A stretch of DNA of 64,000 nucleotides from Salvia splendens (taxonomy: Eukaryota > Streptophyta > Magnoliopsida > Lamiales > Lamiaceae), in the NCBI RefSeq assembly GCF_004379255.2, contig NC_056036.1:2418001-2482000 (forward strand). The letters run 5' to 3'. The stretch's first letter is position 1. Each line of letters begins with the position of its first letter. A program made the translations under genes and the position numbers. The notes beneath the pieces are model-generated. The model did not search any database and had not been told where the DNA came from. It saw only the letters and a program-made list of their open reading frames with translations. Shown here one piece after another: positions 1-12,812 of the stretch.

Positions 1-1301
1 ATTTTGTTTGTACTCCATGTTACTGCTTCTTGGCATGGAGAATAAATGTTTTGTATTTTTGTGTTCATGATTCTGCCTCAACTTATATGTGTTTAAAAGA
101 CTGTATGCTTTTAGATCTTTGAAGTAGATTAGTGCAACTAAGAACTCAGACTAAATCTGGTCCTAGTGCTAAAAGATCAAAGGTATCCATAATGAGTAAT
201 GAGTATGCATTTCTTTTCCCTATCAGTAGGATGGATAATGCACTTGGAATAAAATTAATTTGGTGTTAATATTATTCAAGGATCTGAGATAAGAATGAAG
301 TCATGCATCCATATTATGTGTAAAACAAAATGTTGATGGAGACATAAAGTGAAATTTTCCTCTAGGATTGTTTCATTTCAGTAGTTTAAGTGCATGGAAA
401 AGAAAATCATGTTATTTCCATCATCACAGATGTACCACGATCAAGTATCTGTTAACTGGCCAACACTAATGTGTCTAATAGTGATGTGGTTTTGCAATTA
501 CCTTTGTCAGTATGATTCAGAGCATGAAACCTTACTGCACTACTCCCTGCGTCCCATTACAATTGACACATTTCTTTTTTTGTACGTATTTTGGGAAAAT
601 CATAATAAATAGATAAAGTGGAGAGAAAGTGAAGTAAAAGAGAGAATAATGTAGATGAGACACTCCTCTACATTATTCTCTTCCTTACTTTATTTTCTCT
701 TCATTTTAACTATTTAGTATAATTTTCCCAAAACACGTGCGAAAAAGAAATGTGTCACTTATATAAGTCACATTTTTTGTTAATACTTTATGAAATGAGT
801 TCCTTAATGTGGTTGTTATGGCAGGCTAGTTCAATTTGTTCAGTTTATTGTTTGTCACTATATGGTTTTTAAGGTGTGGAACTTTATTTTTAGGATCAAG
901 CTCTAATAACCACACCAAAAGCTATATCTGTGGCTATAATTTGTGAAATGCACAAATTCTTCTTGTTTGCTGGACTATTATCAAGAACTAACATTGAAGT
1001 TGACAGATGTTCTCTAACATGTCTCGGAAACTTGAAAATGTGGGGCACTTGTTCTTACAACTCGTGGATTTCAAGAGTTGTCACTAGTATCTTCAATAGA
1101 GTACCACTTTGCTTGATCTTGTAAAACCTGAGGGTCCATTATTTACTCAGGCGGGACTTTCTCAAAATGTTACCATAAGTCACTTTGTTCTCTCTGTTAG
1201 AAGCTTGAACTTACTTTGAATAAGTATTTTTATGGAGTGCACTGCCAATACAGACAAATTATGTTTTGAACTGCCAAATTAATTGTGTGAATCTTTGTTA
1301 G
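1..1301 (+). other. Probable intron of the ARID gene
   Basis: I see no exon here. The stretch ends in a good acceptor (TTTGTTAG) before the first recognisable ARID exon, so it is most simply intron sequence of the ARID gene with its earlier exons outside the window. It holds one MITE-like inverted repeat (543-770). Confidence 0.55.
543..770. mobile_element. Stowaway-like MITE, right end lost
   Basis: The left end reads TA then CTCCCTGCGTCCCATT, the usual plant Stowaway terminus. The body is a long imperfect hairpin: GACACATTTC near 564 and the GGGAAAAT tract are mirrored by ATTTTCCC near 720 and GAAATGTGTC near 747. The matching right terminus (GGGACGGAGGGAG) is missing, so it is a decayed copy. 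Confidence 0.6.
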
Positions 1302-4300
1302 GTAACTGGATCCAAGTTATGGAGGCAGGTAGGAGAGTCATTCCATCCACCAAAGTAAGGCGGTTTTTTCTTTAGATGAAATTGTTCTGATAAGTCTCAT
1401 GATCTTGCTGATGCTTCCGTCTTTGTTTTTATGCAACGGGTTTCAACTTTATAGGGTTGATGGTAGAGGTATATGGGTGTTTCTCTTTAACATTATTAGC
1501 TATAACAATCCGGGGTTACTGCCACATTGCACATCATGCACAGCCGTTTTCTAAAATCATTCTCCTTAGAACTCCTTTTTGGTTTTGTAAGTTGCACATC
1601 AAATGGTGTTGTCCCAACTGATAAGTGGTCACGTAGTGTCTAATAGTTTTTGCACTACGGACAGCTTCTATGGATAATTTGGTTTAAATATTACTCCGTA
1701 TTATATAGCTTTCTCATTGATTCAAACAAAGTGCCCTTGGAAGTTTTTTTAATGCTCTCGTATCTCTTTTATTGTTGCAGGACTTGTACAACAGTTTCTT
1801 GGACCTTTCGAATTTTCTATGAGAAGGTGACGATTTTATTATGACTTTTCATGTTCACGGCTTCATGCTGTAACAGTTTTTATTATTAATCCCCCACCCC
1901 CAAAAAAATAGAAACCAAATTAATGTCATTTTGGGTTCTATCCATTTGCTACAGTTCTTTCATTGATTTGGTGCTACCTTTTATCTACGTAAACCTAATT
2001 TTCCCCCCTATATGCATTAGTCTCTCCTGGAATATGAAAGACATAAGACACAAAGTGGTGAGCTTCAACTCCCTGTAGTAATGCTCCCAGAAGTTTCTGG
2101 TGCTGATGGTGAGGTGAGTTTGCATTCAATTGTTCCTACTGCATATATGTAACTCTCGTATTGTGGCTCTTGAGCTGAGAAGATTTGATTCCTGTATTTC
2201 TGCAGAAATTTATTTTGTACAGCTGAACTAAAAAACATTAGCGGAGATGTACAATGTTGGTAATGTCTGTTGTGAACAAAGGGTATATTTTTGTAAGATG
2301 CTTCAAACTGTACTAAAAAGAAGAAAGAATATGAGTGATATTAGAATTATTATACACCATCCATCCCAATGAGATAGGCTTGTTTTCCTTTTCTGGATGT
2401 CCCCAAAATATATAGGCTCCTTTCCGTAAAAAAGTTGTAAACTTTGAATTCATTTACTAATATACCCATATCTAATTCTTTGATTGACTTTTTAGCATTA
2501 CCTGATCATCAAAGTATATATGGGCGTATTAGCCTATATAATTGGGACAACGCTCATATACAATATAAATGTATCAATTTGTACATATCCATTTTCCATG
2601 GGTTTGTATTTGATTACATTTCTGATATTGTGTTAGTTTTTGTATGAGGTGAGTGGGTTAGGTGTTTCTATAACTGCAGAAGGCATAGTGTGAAATACCA
2701 TAAGTTCACATTTATGTACTTTTCACAGGGAAATGGTTATCAGGGATCAGGATCAGGACCAGGAAGGGCTAGAAGAGATTCTGCTGCCCGTGCTATGCAA
2801 GGTTGGCATGCCCAACGCCTTGGTGCTGGTGAGGTTGGGGACCCAATTATAAAGGTATGTATGAGTGACATAGTCGACTCTTTCAGCTTGATATGTTTTG
2901 GGGTTCGGCAGCAGCATGGTTTTGGGTAACACTTTTTGCAATTTTAATTTGGCAGGACAAGAATCTCAGCAATATGGCAAAGAATGAGAAGAATCTCAAA
3001 AGCATTAGTAAGCTGGATATTGTGTTAAAACGTTTTTGTGTATTGAGCTCGTCAGATCAACAATTTTGAAATTACTGATGTGTTGAAATGAGCTCTATCT
3101 GACTTGTATAGGTTCAATAAAACAGAAGAGGCCTAATGAAGTGGAGCATTCAACTTTAAACAAAGCTGCTCGAACTGACATATCTAAGCAGTTAAGTCTT
3201 GACTACGAGTTCTCTGTACTTGGTTCTATTAATATATGTCCCATAATCTCGTCAACCGTAATTTAGTTTTTCATTTATTATATTGAAATTGATTTTTTAA
3301 GATGCATATTATTGTCTGTAATTTGACAAAGATCCAAAAGAAGCCAACGATATACATGTAGGGATATGATTTGTTTGATGGTTTGAGATCTTCTGTATGT
3401 TGCCAGTGCTACCAGTTATGTGATATTATTGACCAAGATTGAATTGTTTTGGCTAGTTTGTCTTCTATATCGATGGTTATTTTACTTATTTATACAGCCA
3501 ACATGATTGATAGATAAATTCTCATCAAGTTGAGAAAGAGTGTTCTCTGTTGTTATCATGATTGTCAATGCGGATGACAAAGTTGTATTATATCTTTCTA
3601 GAAAATATTCACATCGTCCTGTAGACATATTAGTTAACAATAAGTCAATAAGATAGTTGGGTCCAGACTCACCTTAAGGCTAAATCTACGATAGTGAATT
3701 TATATGTAGAACATTTGAAAATATATGCATACTTATTTTCTTCATTATCAAGTACTGCATGGTATTGCATTTGATTGACTTTTTGCCAACACTACTGCCT
3801 AGTCAAAGCTAGTGTACTGAAGATGATTACTTGTCTGTACCAGAATTGCTAAATGAATCGTAATCCTGCTGAAAATGTTAACCCTTTTGGTATTTTAATT
3901 CAGTACCAATTAACATTGTCTGGATCTCCTTTGATTTGTAGATTGGTGACATCTGTTGTTGATGTTGGGCCCCCAGCTGACTGGGTGAAAATTAACGTAC
4001 GCCAAACTGTACGTTCACATCATCTTAAATCTATTTCTTCAATTTGTGGAAATTACGCTAATGCACAAAAGAATTGATGTGCTTGTTTTATATGTGCAGA
4101 AGGAATGTTTTGAGGTTTATGCCCTAGTACCAGGATTGTTACGTGAGGAGGTGTGTGTTCTCTATAGTTTCCTTTACTTGTTTTGTATTATGATTTCTCA
4201 GTCTTTCTCACTAGCTTCATTCAAAGAAAAATAACTAAAAAGAGACGGCTTTTGTTTGTTTATTATTATTGTTATAAATACGCACACACACACACACACA

Positions 4301-5585
4301 CATTTATTCTTCGCCATATTTCTTTATATCAGTTCAATCAACTTCAATCCGAAAAAGGCAAACGAGCTATATAATCATATCTGTTGCATATATTGTTGGG
4401 GCCTGACTTCATAAGATTTAATTCAGTCTACTTTGACTTAGGAGTGAGTTTTTTAAAGGAATATCGGCCTACTCAATCATTTCTTGAAGTTTCTAGGATG
4501 ACTTGCAGAAATGTTAGCTATATAATTGTACACTTTTATGTCATTGTTTCAAACTTTCAGATGCTGTGTTCATGGTCAAGCATTTTTCCTCACCTCAATG
4601 TGTTCAATTACTTATCCTCTTGAAAACATGCTTTCACTACAATCATTATTTATTGTCTGCTTAAATTGGTATTTCTATGTGTTGATCACATCTCACAGAT
4701 TGAAACCCAAAGCCTGAACTGACTAGTTTTTACTAACTATAGGTGTATTTTGTATCTTTCTCTCTTCTTGTTGTCCAATTGTCTTTATCTTGTTGATAAC
4801 ATATTTGCATTTACTCCATTGTTGGCTTAGGTGCGAGTTCAATCAGATCCTGCTGGACGTTTGGTCATAACAGGTCAGCCCGAGCAAGTTGATAATCCCT
4901 GGGGGATTACACCATTCAAAAAGGTAAAACATAATTTTCATGAAAGCTATCTTATCTACGTGTATAAAACAAAACTTGCATGCTGTTATATGATCTATTA
5001 CTACTCTATAATTGGATTCACAAGGTATTTTTCTAATAATCATCTTAAGAATGCCATACCACTATCAGTTTATTATTACAAATCAAATAAAAGATATGCG
5101 ACTTAAAATGATTGTTCCTTCTCAAAAAGAAATATAAAATGTTTGTTGTTCCTATTACTTTAAAGAAACAAATGCTGATGAAAAGGAAAATACTCACCCC
5201 ATATGTCGGAGTTATGGACATAAATTATGACTAAGACTAGGGCACATACATCCTCAAAACCCATATTTGGCTCTTATATGCTATGTACTACTCTTTAATT
5301 ATATTATTCCGTAATTAGTTTAATTAAACCCATATTATCAACTACTTAGATGGCCATATTGTGCAGTGTACACACGAGAGTGCACCTCTACCACTATTTA
5401 GTGGGTGATAATGATGTAGAAATACGTTTTGGGATATTAGAAGTTTATGGTTGACACAATAGTTGCTTGCTTATATTCAGGTTATTACCTTACCGGCAAG
5501 AATTCAACCAGTTCAGACTTCTGCTGTGGTAAGCCTGCATGGACGCCTCTATGTCCGCATTCCTATTGAGCAGCCAAGCATCTAG
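1302..5585 (+). CDS. ARID5: ARID plus alpha-crystallin-domain chromatin protein (ARID5 type), 3' part
   Basis: Ten exons join in one frame with GT-AG introns: 1302-1354, 1781-1826, 2021-2113, 2729-2854, 2956-3007, 3112-3190, 3942-4008, 4100-4150, 4831-4923 and 5481-5585 (stop TAG). They encode 254 residues. The first two exons and the start of the third give the second half of an ARID DNA-binding domain (VTGSKLWRQVGESF, then TCTTVSWTFR and LLEYERHK). A glycine/arginine-rich linker follows. The last four exons form the small-heat-shock/alpha-crystallin-like domain (ADWVKINV, CFEVYALVPGLLREEV, NPWGITPFKK). ARID followed by this domain is the architecture of Arabidopsis ARID3/5/6, nuclear DNA-binding proteins; ARID5 works with ISWI remodellers (family knowledge). 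The protein start and the first half of the ARID lie left of the window; I found no matching exon in 1-1301. The next gene, AHL, lies 3.9 kb downstream. The family call is firm; ARID5 over ARID3/6 rests on synteny. Confidence 0.93.
2355..2430. mobile_element. Stowaway-like MITE end (remnant)
   Basis: The sequence CACCATCCATCCCAATGAG followed by an AGGCTTGTTTTCC tract resembles the left end of plant Stowaway MITEs. I could not find a right end. It lies in an ARID-gene intron. Confidence 0.3.
4281..4302. repeat. (CA)n microsatellite
   Basis: About ten CA units lie in an ARID-gene intron. Confidence 0.9.
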
Positions 5586-8383
5586 ATTCAAGTGTTTGAT
5601 TCACCGGTAACATCTACAACTTCATGTATGTGTATGGTTTACCATCACTTAATTACTTATGATAGTGGATTAGGTTTAGTCACCGTTCGTTCATATTAAA
5701 GTGTGTTACTAGGCAGAACGACATAGGGACTCTTTTTGGGCTATAGGTCCGTCCTCTTCACTGTAAGATGATGAATTTTTGCTGCTTTAACTTATTTTAT
5801 TTGAATGACATGCCATGATTGAATGAACACAGTTAGTTTTTCCAGCAACGTTTGTCGTCTCTGATAGGGTAATATTCTAATTTTTTGCGCAGACTGTATA
5901 TATCATCACTTCACCTTAGGAAAGAGTCACACTTTTCCTGTAGTGGACAACCTATGATGAAATTATGAATATGATTCCCCATTTTCTACTCTTCATTATA
6001 TCATTTCTCTCAAATTCTGTTCCCTTCCTCCCATTTTGAAACATACATAACTGCAATATTTTATTCAAACATCATAAAATAAGATTTTTTTAAAGTTGCA
6101 AACAATTTGTTTAGTGGGTTTTTACCTAATTTGTGGTGAGACTTAAGGTGCTTGTGGTTTGTCCTGACGCGAAAAATTGATGTGACATGTGAATAATATA
6201 GAACTAACGTGTTTGTGACATGTGCGTTGTGAGTGGTGTTAGTAGTTTTGTGGCCTAGATTTGTGCACGCGTTGGTGGCGAAGGGTTACAGAAACAGTAA
6301 ATGTGTTACTCAACTCCTCCCCCCCCCCCCCCCCAAAAAAAAATCGTTAAAGCTTTTCGAAATAAAAAAAGGTGTATTGCTAACGAGTAAATATTTAGTG
6401 GTTATGATACATTATAACGTGATTTGTCCAGTCAATCACAGTTACATATAAAATGGAAAAAAAAAATACAATTGTTGGTTGGATACACCACTCCTCAATA
6501 TGTTCGAACAACTAAATTCTTACTCATGGCTTACATGCATTGATTTTTATCAGATGATCATTATCTTTAGATGCCCTATTACTTTTTGAGTATTTGTATT
6601 TCAAGGCATGGAATATTGAGCTGTGATAAAAACACATAAATGGCTTATATGTTTGCTTTGAAATATCAAGAAATGGAGAAATTGAAAAAGAAATGTTTGG
6701 GGGAAAAAGTTAAAGGAGCAAAAACACCTGAGGACCACCAACTGTGACTACTATGTAAAGTAAAAGAAACTCTTTTTATCAACTCTTCATGCCTACAAAA
6801 AAAAATATTCCCATTGTTTAGGGTAACTCAATTTGTGATATTCTTCAATTCAGATGTGTTGAATATTACCTATGTTTCAAACCAACAATAAACCTCGCCA
6901 CCATGCATCCCCTAATGTTTCAAGAACCCAAAGTAAGCAAACATGGTGGTGTCTTGTTTCATTATCTAAGATAGGAAAGCAAAATTTATACCAAAAAAAG
7001 TAAAAAAAGAAAAGTAGGAATAACATTCCTACCTATTTTTGTTTTTTCCTATGTTTAGTAGTGCTGGCTTTAACGACTCTTGGCATGGCCTTCTTTTAAT
7101 CCCAAATTAGGCAAGAATGATGGGAATGTTAATTCCCCAATTTTTTTCCGAATGCTGACATCTAGACGTTCTTGTTACTTAACTCATCTTTCACTTTTAT
7201 ACAAACGAGACTGTGAATCAAACATCAACAGTGAATTCATGTGGGGTTTAGGGGTCGATTTTCCACTCTGGACTATGATGAACATAAATTTCCATTAAAT
7301 TTGTCGTTAGGAGCTATCGTAGATCCTAAGGTGCGGAAACTTCGTCCCAATTCTTTTCACTTCCCTTCTTTGCCGACCACCTATTACTAGTGACAGCTGC
7401 TGCACAACTTCTGTCTTTTGACATCAACAACGATCTTCTTCATTGTGACCGATCCTACAAATTTTCTTTTCCGAATTTGTCACTATACATAGCCGTACTA
7501 GCTGGCTATGCACATGCATATACAACCCGTGTCTACAACTACATCAAGCCATTATGATTTGCTCATGATTCTCATTGGGACAAATCTATCCCTCCGAAAC
7601 CGATTGTGCTACGCCATGCGGGCTGCTCACGATTATCATAACCATTGTGCATGTCTACTTAATCCTAGGGTTACACTTTAAAATAACTTAAGATCTTTTA
7701 AGCTACTTTTAAAATTTGACATGATTTGTAAGATAGTTTCAATAACACTTGTCATGCCTTAGCTTTGCGAATAAAGTTTTATCTATTCTCCAAAAAATGG
7801 CACGCCTAAGTTGCAAATTTATATCAAATGGGAAATCATTAATGCACTCAATTTGCATGTGACCAGTTCAATCTAAATATGTTTACGCGATTCGAAATTA
7901 TACTACTTGCATGTGCATTTAGAATTTGAACCTTTTTGGTTCTTTGATTGACGTTATAAGGACATACCTATCCTAGTGTTTAGCGATAGTCAAAAGCACG
8001 ATGCCGCATTCTTAGTGCTTAAACGATGCGATATAACTACAAAATCAATTAGGTGATTCGCTCCGATTAACTTACGCATGGATGCAAGGAAAAACATGTG
8101 AATAAGGTAACCAATAGTTGTGTGCCACGTGACATTTAAGTTCTTTTACTTTGTAAATTAATTATATTTATATATTTTTCCTTTTTGAATTCTAAAGTTG
8201 GATTTTTTCAAATGTAGTATTTTTTTAATTTATGTCTTTTTAATTATGTAGTAGTATTTTGTATTTAAATTATATATTAGAATGATCATATCTCTAGCAA
8301 GAATAAAAATGTAGTGTGCAAACTTAGTTGATTGGAAAGAGAGCAATTAAGATAAGAATATATCAAAAGGTTGTTTGATTCAC
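5586..8383. other. Intergenic, ARID to first Harbinger element
   Basis: This begins with the ARID 3' UTR and then runs as AT-rich DNA. It has a C-run followed by an A-run near 6320-6343. No open frame here shows a domain or codon pattern I recognise, and I saw no clear transposon ends. Confidence 0.6.
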
Positions 8384-8795
8384 TAAGAGCATCCACAACG
8401 GAGAGCACGCGCTCGTTCGTCCGTCAGTGCCAGCGGCGCGGCACCGCTGTCCGCTGCTATGCTCTTGCCGCTGGCACAGCGCTGCTCGATGCATCGAGCA
8501 CGTCCGTGCCAGCAAGCAGCGTACGTGGCAGCGTGTGATTGGCCAATGGCATATCCGTTGGAAAATTATTTTTTTATTTTTTTTAAAATCGAAAATAATA
8601 CCAAAAAATAAAAAAAAATCCCCAATCCCAAAAAAATGGCCGTTTTTTTTGCCCGTTTTTCTGTATTTTTTTATTTTTTCCCCAAAATCATCTATAAATA
8701 CACACATTCATCGTCCATTTTTCACATCAAATCATCTCTCATTCATATTTTTCATACAACTTATCTACACCTTCATCTCTCACTCAAAACCTCAA

Positions 8796-9038
8796 ATGGA
8801 TTTCACCCATCTCATTGCGGAAACGGAGCGCGAAGAACAAGAATACTACGAACAACATCGTGCCGCTTATGAAGCATATGTCGCAGCGAATACCTCCGCC
8901 CCTCCTCCTCAACCAACTAAATCAACTCGCGACTACATCCATCTGACCGGGAGGGATACCCGAACCCACGTTGAGCTACAAGAAGACCTAATCAAACACA
9001 TGTGGGTGAAATTCGGCCACGAGAAGTCGATTTTTTAA
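8796..9038 (+). pseudogene. Internally deleted Harbinger transposase remnant, 80 aa
   Basis: The frame starts MDFTHLIAETEREEQEYYEQ and ends in a segment with HVELQEDLIKHMW. The end resembles the last residues of plant PIF/Harbinger transposases, where a motif like QLQNDLIEHIW sits just before the stop. The catalytic middle of the protein is missing, so the frame looks like transposase start and end joined by an internal deletion. It lies 28 bases after a CT-rich leader in the element. I infer no activity. The transposase relation of the first half is less sure than that of the last 25 residues. Confidence 0.6.
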
Positions 9039-9200
9039 TTTTATGAATTTAATTATGTAATATTTAATTTTTAGGAGTTTAATTATGAAATTTAAATTTT
9101 TAGGATTTTAATTATGTAATTTTTATTTTTTAAGATTTTAATTATGTAATTTTTATTTTTAAGATTTTAATTATATAATTTTTAATTTTTAATGTATTTT
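9030..9200 (+). repeat. About 35 bp degenerate AT-rich tandem repeat in Harbinger family A
   Basis: About five copies of a unit like TTTTAATTATGTAATTTTTA follow the ORF stop. The same repeat is at 16045-16140 in the second family member, so it belongs to the element. Confidence 0.75.
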
Positions 9201-9527
9201 GTAATATTATTCCGGGTATGTTTAATGTATTATATAATTTTGTGGATATGTTTTTATTTAAATTGAATAATGGAATGATGGGACCCTTGTACTCGTTCTT
9301 GCGGAAGAGCACGGTTGTGAGTATTGTGCTCTGGCCTAAGAACAAGCAGAAAAAGTGAGGTCGGGCTCACAACTGTGATCTTGCCGACCGTGCTCTTTGG
9401 CATGAGCACGATTGTGTAGGCTCTAATTATCATTACCAACAATCAAATACGGAGTAAGTATTCTTTATGCTACAGAAAAAAAATCCATTTTTTTAATATA
9501 CTAAAAAAAGCACACATTTCAAGAAAA

Positions 9528-10205
9528 TCAAAACGGTGGCGGCGGCCTTACATTACTTCCACTGCCCAATCCAAACAAATCAGCCGCAAAAAGATAATTC
9601 CCCGCCGCCTCCGCCGCATTCCCACTTACCGCGCTAAACAAACCGCTATTACCACCACTGACACCGGAGCTCCCCTCCTCCTCCACCTCCAGAGGCAAGC
9701 GCTCAAACACCGCATTCGCAAACGACGCCGCCATCAACACCACCGGGCACGCCGCCACCAGCGGCCCGGCCACGCTCCCGCCGACCACCTGCCCCTGCCC
9801 GCCGGCGAGGAAGACCACCAGCCCGCCAGCCCCAGGCGGCGCGGGTGGAGGCAGCAGCGTCCCCGAGAGCGAGAGGATCTCGAAGCGGCCCTGCAGCGCC
9901 ACCGCGGGCTGGCGCAGGGCTACGTTGGAGACGGCGCCGGTGCCGCTGAGGACGCAGACGCCCCTGCCGCGGCGCCTGGCGTAGGCGGAGACGCTCTCGA
10001 CGACGTCGTTTCCGGGGGAGACCTCGAGGATGTGGGTGCCGAGCGCGTTGGGGGTGTCGCGGGTGACGATCGTCGGGGGTTTTGATTTGTTCTTGGAGCC
10101 GGGAGGGCGGCCGCGGGGGCGGCTCCCGGTGGCGGCGGAGCTTGTGGTGGGGGTTTCTCTTATGTGGTGAAATGAATTAGGGGCTTCTTGCTCGTAATCA
10201 CCCAT
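9528..10205 (-). CDS. AHL: AT-hook motif nuclear-localized (AHL) protein, type I
   Basis: An intronless gene encoding 225 residues. One AT-hook ([12 protein letters not shown], residues 29-40) binds the minor groove of AT-rich DNA. A PPC/DUF296 domain (about 52-175) carries the GRFEIL core at 106-111 and [15 protein letters not shown]. One type-I hook, a PPC domain and no introns define clade-A AHLs such as Arabidopsis ESC/AHL27 and SOB3/AHL29, nuclear proteins that form complexes through the PPC and restrain hypocotyl and petiole growth (family knowledge). The tail is glycine-rich and ends in PPPPF. The start was chosen because MGDYEQE opens a continuous frame just after a GA/CT-rich leader with a TATA element 245 bases upstream. 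The coding region is very GC-rich against its AT-rich flanks. Its place beside an ARID gene matches Arabidopsis; which paralog it is cannot be fixed here. Confidence 0.95.
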   Translation of the reverse strand: MGDYEQEAPNSFHHIRETPTTSSAATGSRPRGRPPGSKNKSKPPTIVTRDTPNALGTHILEVSPGNDVVESVSAYARRRGRGVCVLSGTGAVSNVALRQPAVALQGRFEILSLSGTLLPPPAPPGAGGLVVFLAGGQGQVVGGSVAGPLVAACPVVLMAASFANAVFERLPLEVEEEGSSGVSGGNSGLFSAVSGNAAEAAGNYLFAADLFGLGSGSNVRPPPPF

Positions 10206-10450
10206 TTCCGCAAACGCAAAATCTCTCTCTCTCTGTGTGTTTTTTAAAGAGAAATTGAAAAGTAAGTGGAAGGGTTCTTTTACTGGAATCTGAGAATAGC
10301 AAAGATTGAAACGAGTTAATTATTGACAGAGAGAGGGAGAGAGTATTGAAGGGAAGGTGGAGAAGAAGCTTGAGGAGCAAGTGTTTGGATTGCAAATGGC
10401 AATATTGGTTTCAAAACTAGGACGATGACTTCAATATTGCCTTTTTCTGC

Positions 10451-10470
10451 TCATATATTATATAGTTGTA
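10451..10470 (-). promoter_or_regulatory. TATA element of the AHL gene (candidate)
   Basis: On the minus strand the sequence reads ACTATATAATATATGA. It sits about 250 bases upstream of the AHL start, leaving a CT/GA-rich leader of roughly 220 bases (10206-10425). Confidence 0.4.
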
Positions 10471-10554
10471 AAAAAGAATAAATAGGGAGTCATCTTTTTA
10501 TATGCCGACATGATATTAAATCTCCAAACTATAACAAATGAGCTTGCATAAATA

Positions 10555-10755
10555 CTCCATCCATTACATAGGTTAAAAAATTAGGAAAGAGATGTTTATA
10601 GCATGAAATATAAAAATAATAAAGTAAGAGATATTATGAAGAAAACGCAATAAAATGGCATATGAGAATTGATAAAATATAAAAGAGAAAAAGATTTAAT
10701 TGTGATAGAATATTTTAAAATAAGAAAAAAACAATTTAACTATTGTGGAATGGAG
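10555..10755. mobile_element. Stowaway-like MITE, about 200 bp
   Basis: TA then CTCCATCCATTACATAGG at the left is matched by TGTGGAATGGAG at the right. Size and termini fit a decayed Stowaway MITE. It lies just upstream of the AHL promoter. Confidence 0.55.
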
Positions 10756-11744
10756 GTGATATTGTTTATAAATTGAAGTGAACATTAGAGGGAATTTCGA
10801 AATGTGTATGAAAAGAATTGAAAATCAAAGAGAATTGTGTATAAAATGCAGTGAGAATAAAACAGAATTGCATAATATGTAGTAGTATAAAAAAGAAGTG
10901 AAAATCGATGAGATTCGATGCTGTGTTATTGTTATTAACATAACGAGTGGAGTACATGTTATTGATAATATCTGATTTCAGTACATATATGAGTGACATA
11001 ATTTGAAAATTAAAGAAGTTATTTTGACATAGTTAAAATACATTAGTCAGTATTTTAGCAATATTCTTTAGTGGAGCTACGTAAATTCTGATGAAATTGC
11101 AAGATGAATGCAATAGATCGAGTGAAGTGCCACCTAGAAAATACTAGTATATTTTATTTTTTTTAATGACTATGGCTATATTTTACTGTAATTTTGGTAC
11201 ATTAGAAATTATAATTATCTCTGCTTGATGATATGAAAATATTGAACATACAACTAGTTGTTGGACTAGTATTTTAACTGGTCAAGAGATCGAAGTGACA
11301 GCGTGGCATGGCTCCACGTGGAGAGTGTCGGATTTCGAAACCTAGTCAACTCACACTTAATTCAGTTCAGATCCTCTCCGTGTACTTTTTCTAAAATTTG
11401 GAAAACAATATCTATAAAAATAGGGAATAAATATCACGGAAGTTGCAAAACATTTCTACTAGTATAAAATTCGTAGATTAAAAAACAATTAAATATGGAC
11501 ACTCACACTACTTTTTTTTTGATAAAATACTGCAAAACAAATAAATGAATAATGTAGGGAGGAGAATGACCCAGATTGCGGCGGGCATAATTTCCCCACA
11601 AAACACTCTCCTAATCCCTATCCACTCAATATCATTTTATTATGCTCCTACTATATTATTTAATTATGTAGTAACATACATATCCAATCCTTTAGAGGTA
11701 AATTGATATTGCACAAACTCAAGGCTGGCCGTTAATCCTTCGTA

Positions 11745-11997
11745 TTAAAAAAAAATAGAAATATTTGAAACGACACGAGTTTTAATACATAATTGATAAA
11801 GTAAGTGAAAAGAATTAATAAAGTAAGAGAGATGAAAAGAAAAATGAGTAAAGTAAGATAAATAAAGAGAAAAATTAATGAAAGTAGAGCCAGTGGATTG
11901 TGAAGTCCATGTCTTAAAATAGAAAGACGCCAGAATTTTTATTTTTACGAAACGGTCCAAAATGGAAATAGTTGTTATTTTTAAAAAATGGAGGGAG
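11745..11997. mobile_element. Stowaway-like MITE, right end only
   Basis: The right end AAAATGGAGGGAG followed by TA is typical. The interior is AT-rich with AAGTAAG/GAGAAAA words shared with other MITEs here. The left end is eroded. Confidence 0.45.
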
Positions 11998-12639
11998 TAT
12001 ATCAGTAACCTTGACTAATAAACCACAAACTAGATTTAGTGTAAGAAATAGTTACAGAATGCATATGATTATATATTCCAGATATAATATGATATTGAAA
12101 AAGCACCCATTTGAAAAGGAGGAAATGAACATATAATCAATTAAATTAGGATGGTTGTTTAGTGGTATTGTTTGCTTTCTTCATCCAGAATAATTATTAG
12201 TGTGACTTTGTTTTCTATTTTTTCAAGAGGGGAATACTATAACATTTATTCGCAATTGCATGTAACATAGAAAGACCAATCAACATTTTCGAAAGTTCAT
12301 CACAAGTAAATATAAAATTAAAGAAAAGGAGAAACAGAGATTCCATTCTATTCTATTCCATTCCATCTTCTTACTTCTCTTGTCAAATTACATAATATAT
12401 CTTTTTTATGGATATCTATCTCTCTTTCTTTTCCTTATGATAAATAATAATAAAAAAAATAAAAACTACAGTATGTCACAATAAACTCAAACCTTGAGAT
12501 ATATATGTAGCCTAATGCACTGACCATTCTATTCTAGATATAATGCACATATTTATAATCTTTTCTCTATCTTTTTTGTATTTTTTTATGGTTTACAAAA
12601 AAAATTTTAAGGTCAGATCAAAGTGGACTCAATCACGAA

Positions 12640-12692
12640 ACTTTTACATTAAAAAATTAATCACTCCACTATTAGGTCAACACACACATATA
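12640..12692 (-). repeat. Second, weaker SINE-like tRNA head
   Basis: TTGACCTAATAGTGGAGTGA on the minus strand matches the A-box region of the copy at 12735-12812, and the upstream spacing is similar. It is more decayed and adjoins a TA-rich run. Confidence 0.35.
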
Positions 12693-12734
12693 TATATACT
12701 CATTTTAAAGTATGATTAAATAAGCAGATATTTT

Positions 12735-12812
12735 AAAAGCCTTGTTACTGTAGAATCGAATTTGAGAACCTTGGCCTCGAACATTAACCACTCTACCACT
12801 AGGCCAACATAC
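12735..12812 (-). repeat. tRNA-derived SINE head or tRNA pseudogene
   Basis: On the minus strand, TTGGCCTAGTGGTAGAGTGG resembles a tRNA A box and AAATTCGATTC, about 45 bases on, resembles a B box. The cloverleaf is not complete, and the 3' side runs into AT-rich DNA, as in plant SINEs. A weaker related copy lies at 12640-12692. Confidence 0.55.

Larger units (their letters stand above)
8387..9423 (+). mobile_element. PIF/Harbinger-type non-autonomous element, family A copy 1
   Basis: The ends are GAGCATCCACAACGG and TGTGTAGGCTC, a degenerate terminal inverted repeat, flanked by the 3 bp duplication TAA (8384-8386 and 9424-9426) typical of PIF/Harbinger. The first about 170 bases are GC-rich with repeated GCTCG/GTGCCAGC words, and the last about 130 bases repeat GAGCACG/CGTGCTC. 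An internally deleted ORF lies at 8796-9038, then AT-rich repeats at 9030-9200. A second copy of the family is at 15701-16355. Confidence 0.85.

Noticed and set aside
930..1124. Possible first ARID exon (frame with CLGNLKMWG)
   Set aside because: It faintly resembles the ARID segment CLKLWRAV, but the phase and following residues do not fit and no donor/acceptor pair joins it to 1302.
8427..8795. N-terminal part of a 203-codon frame
   Set aside because: It covers the GC-rich element end and an untranslated leader; only the part from 8796 resembles transposase.
12735..12812. Functional tRNA gene
   Set aside because: Only A- and B-box-like words are present; acceptor and anticodon stems do not pair.
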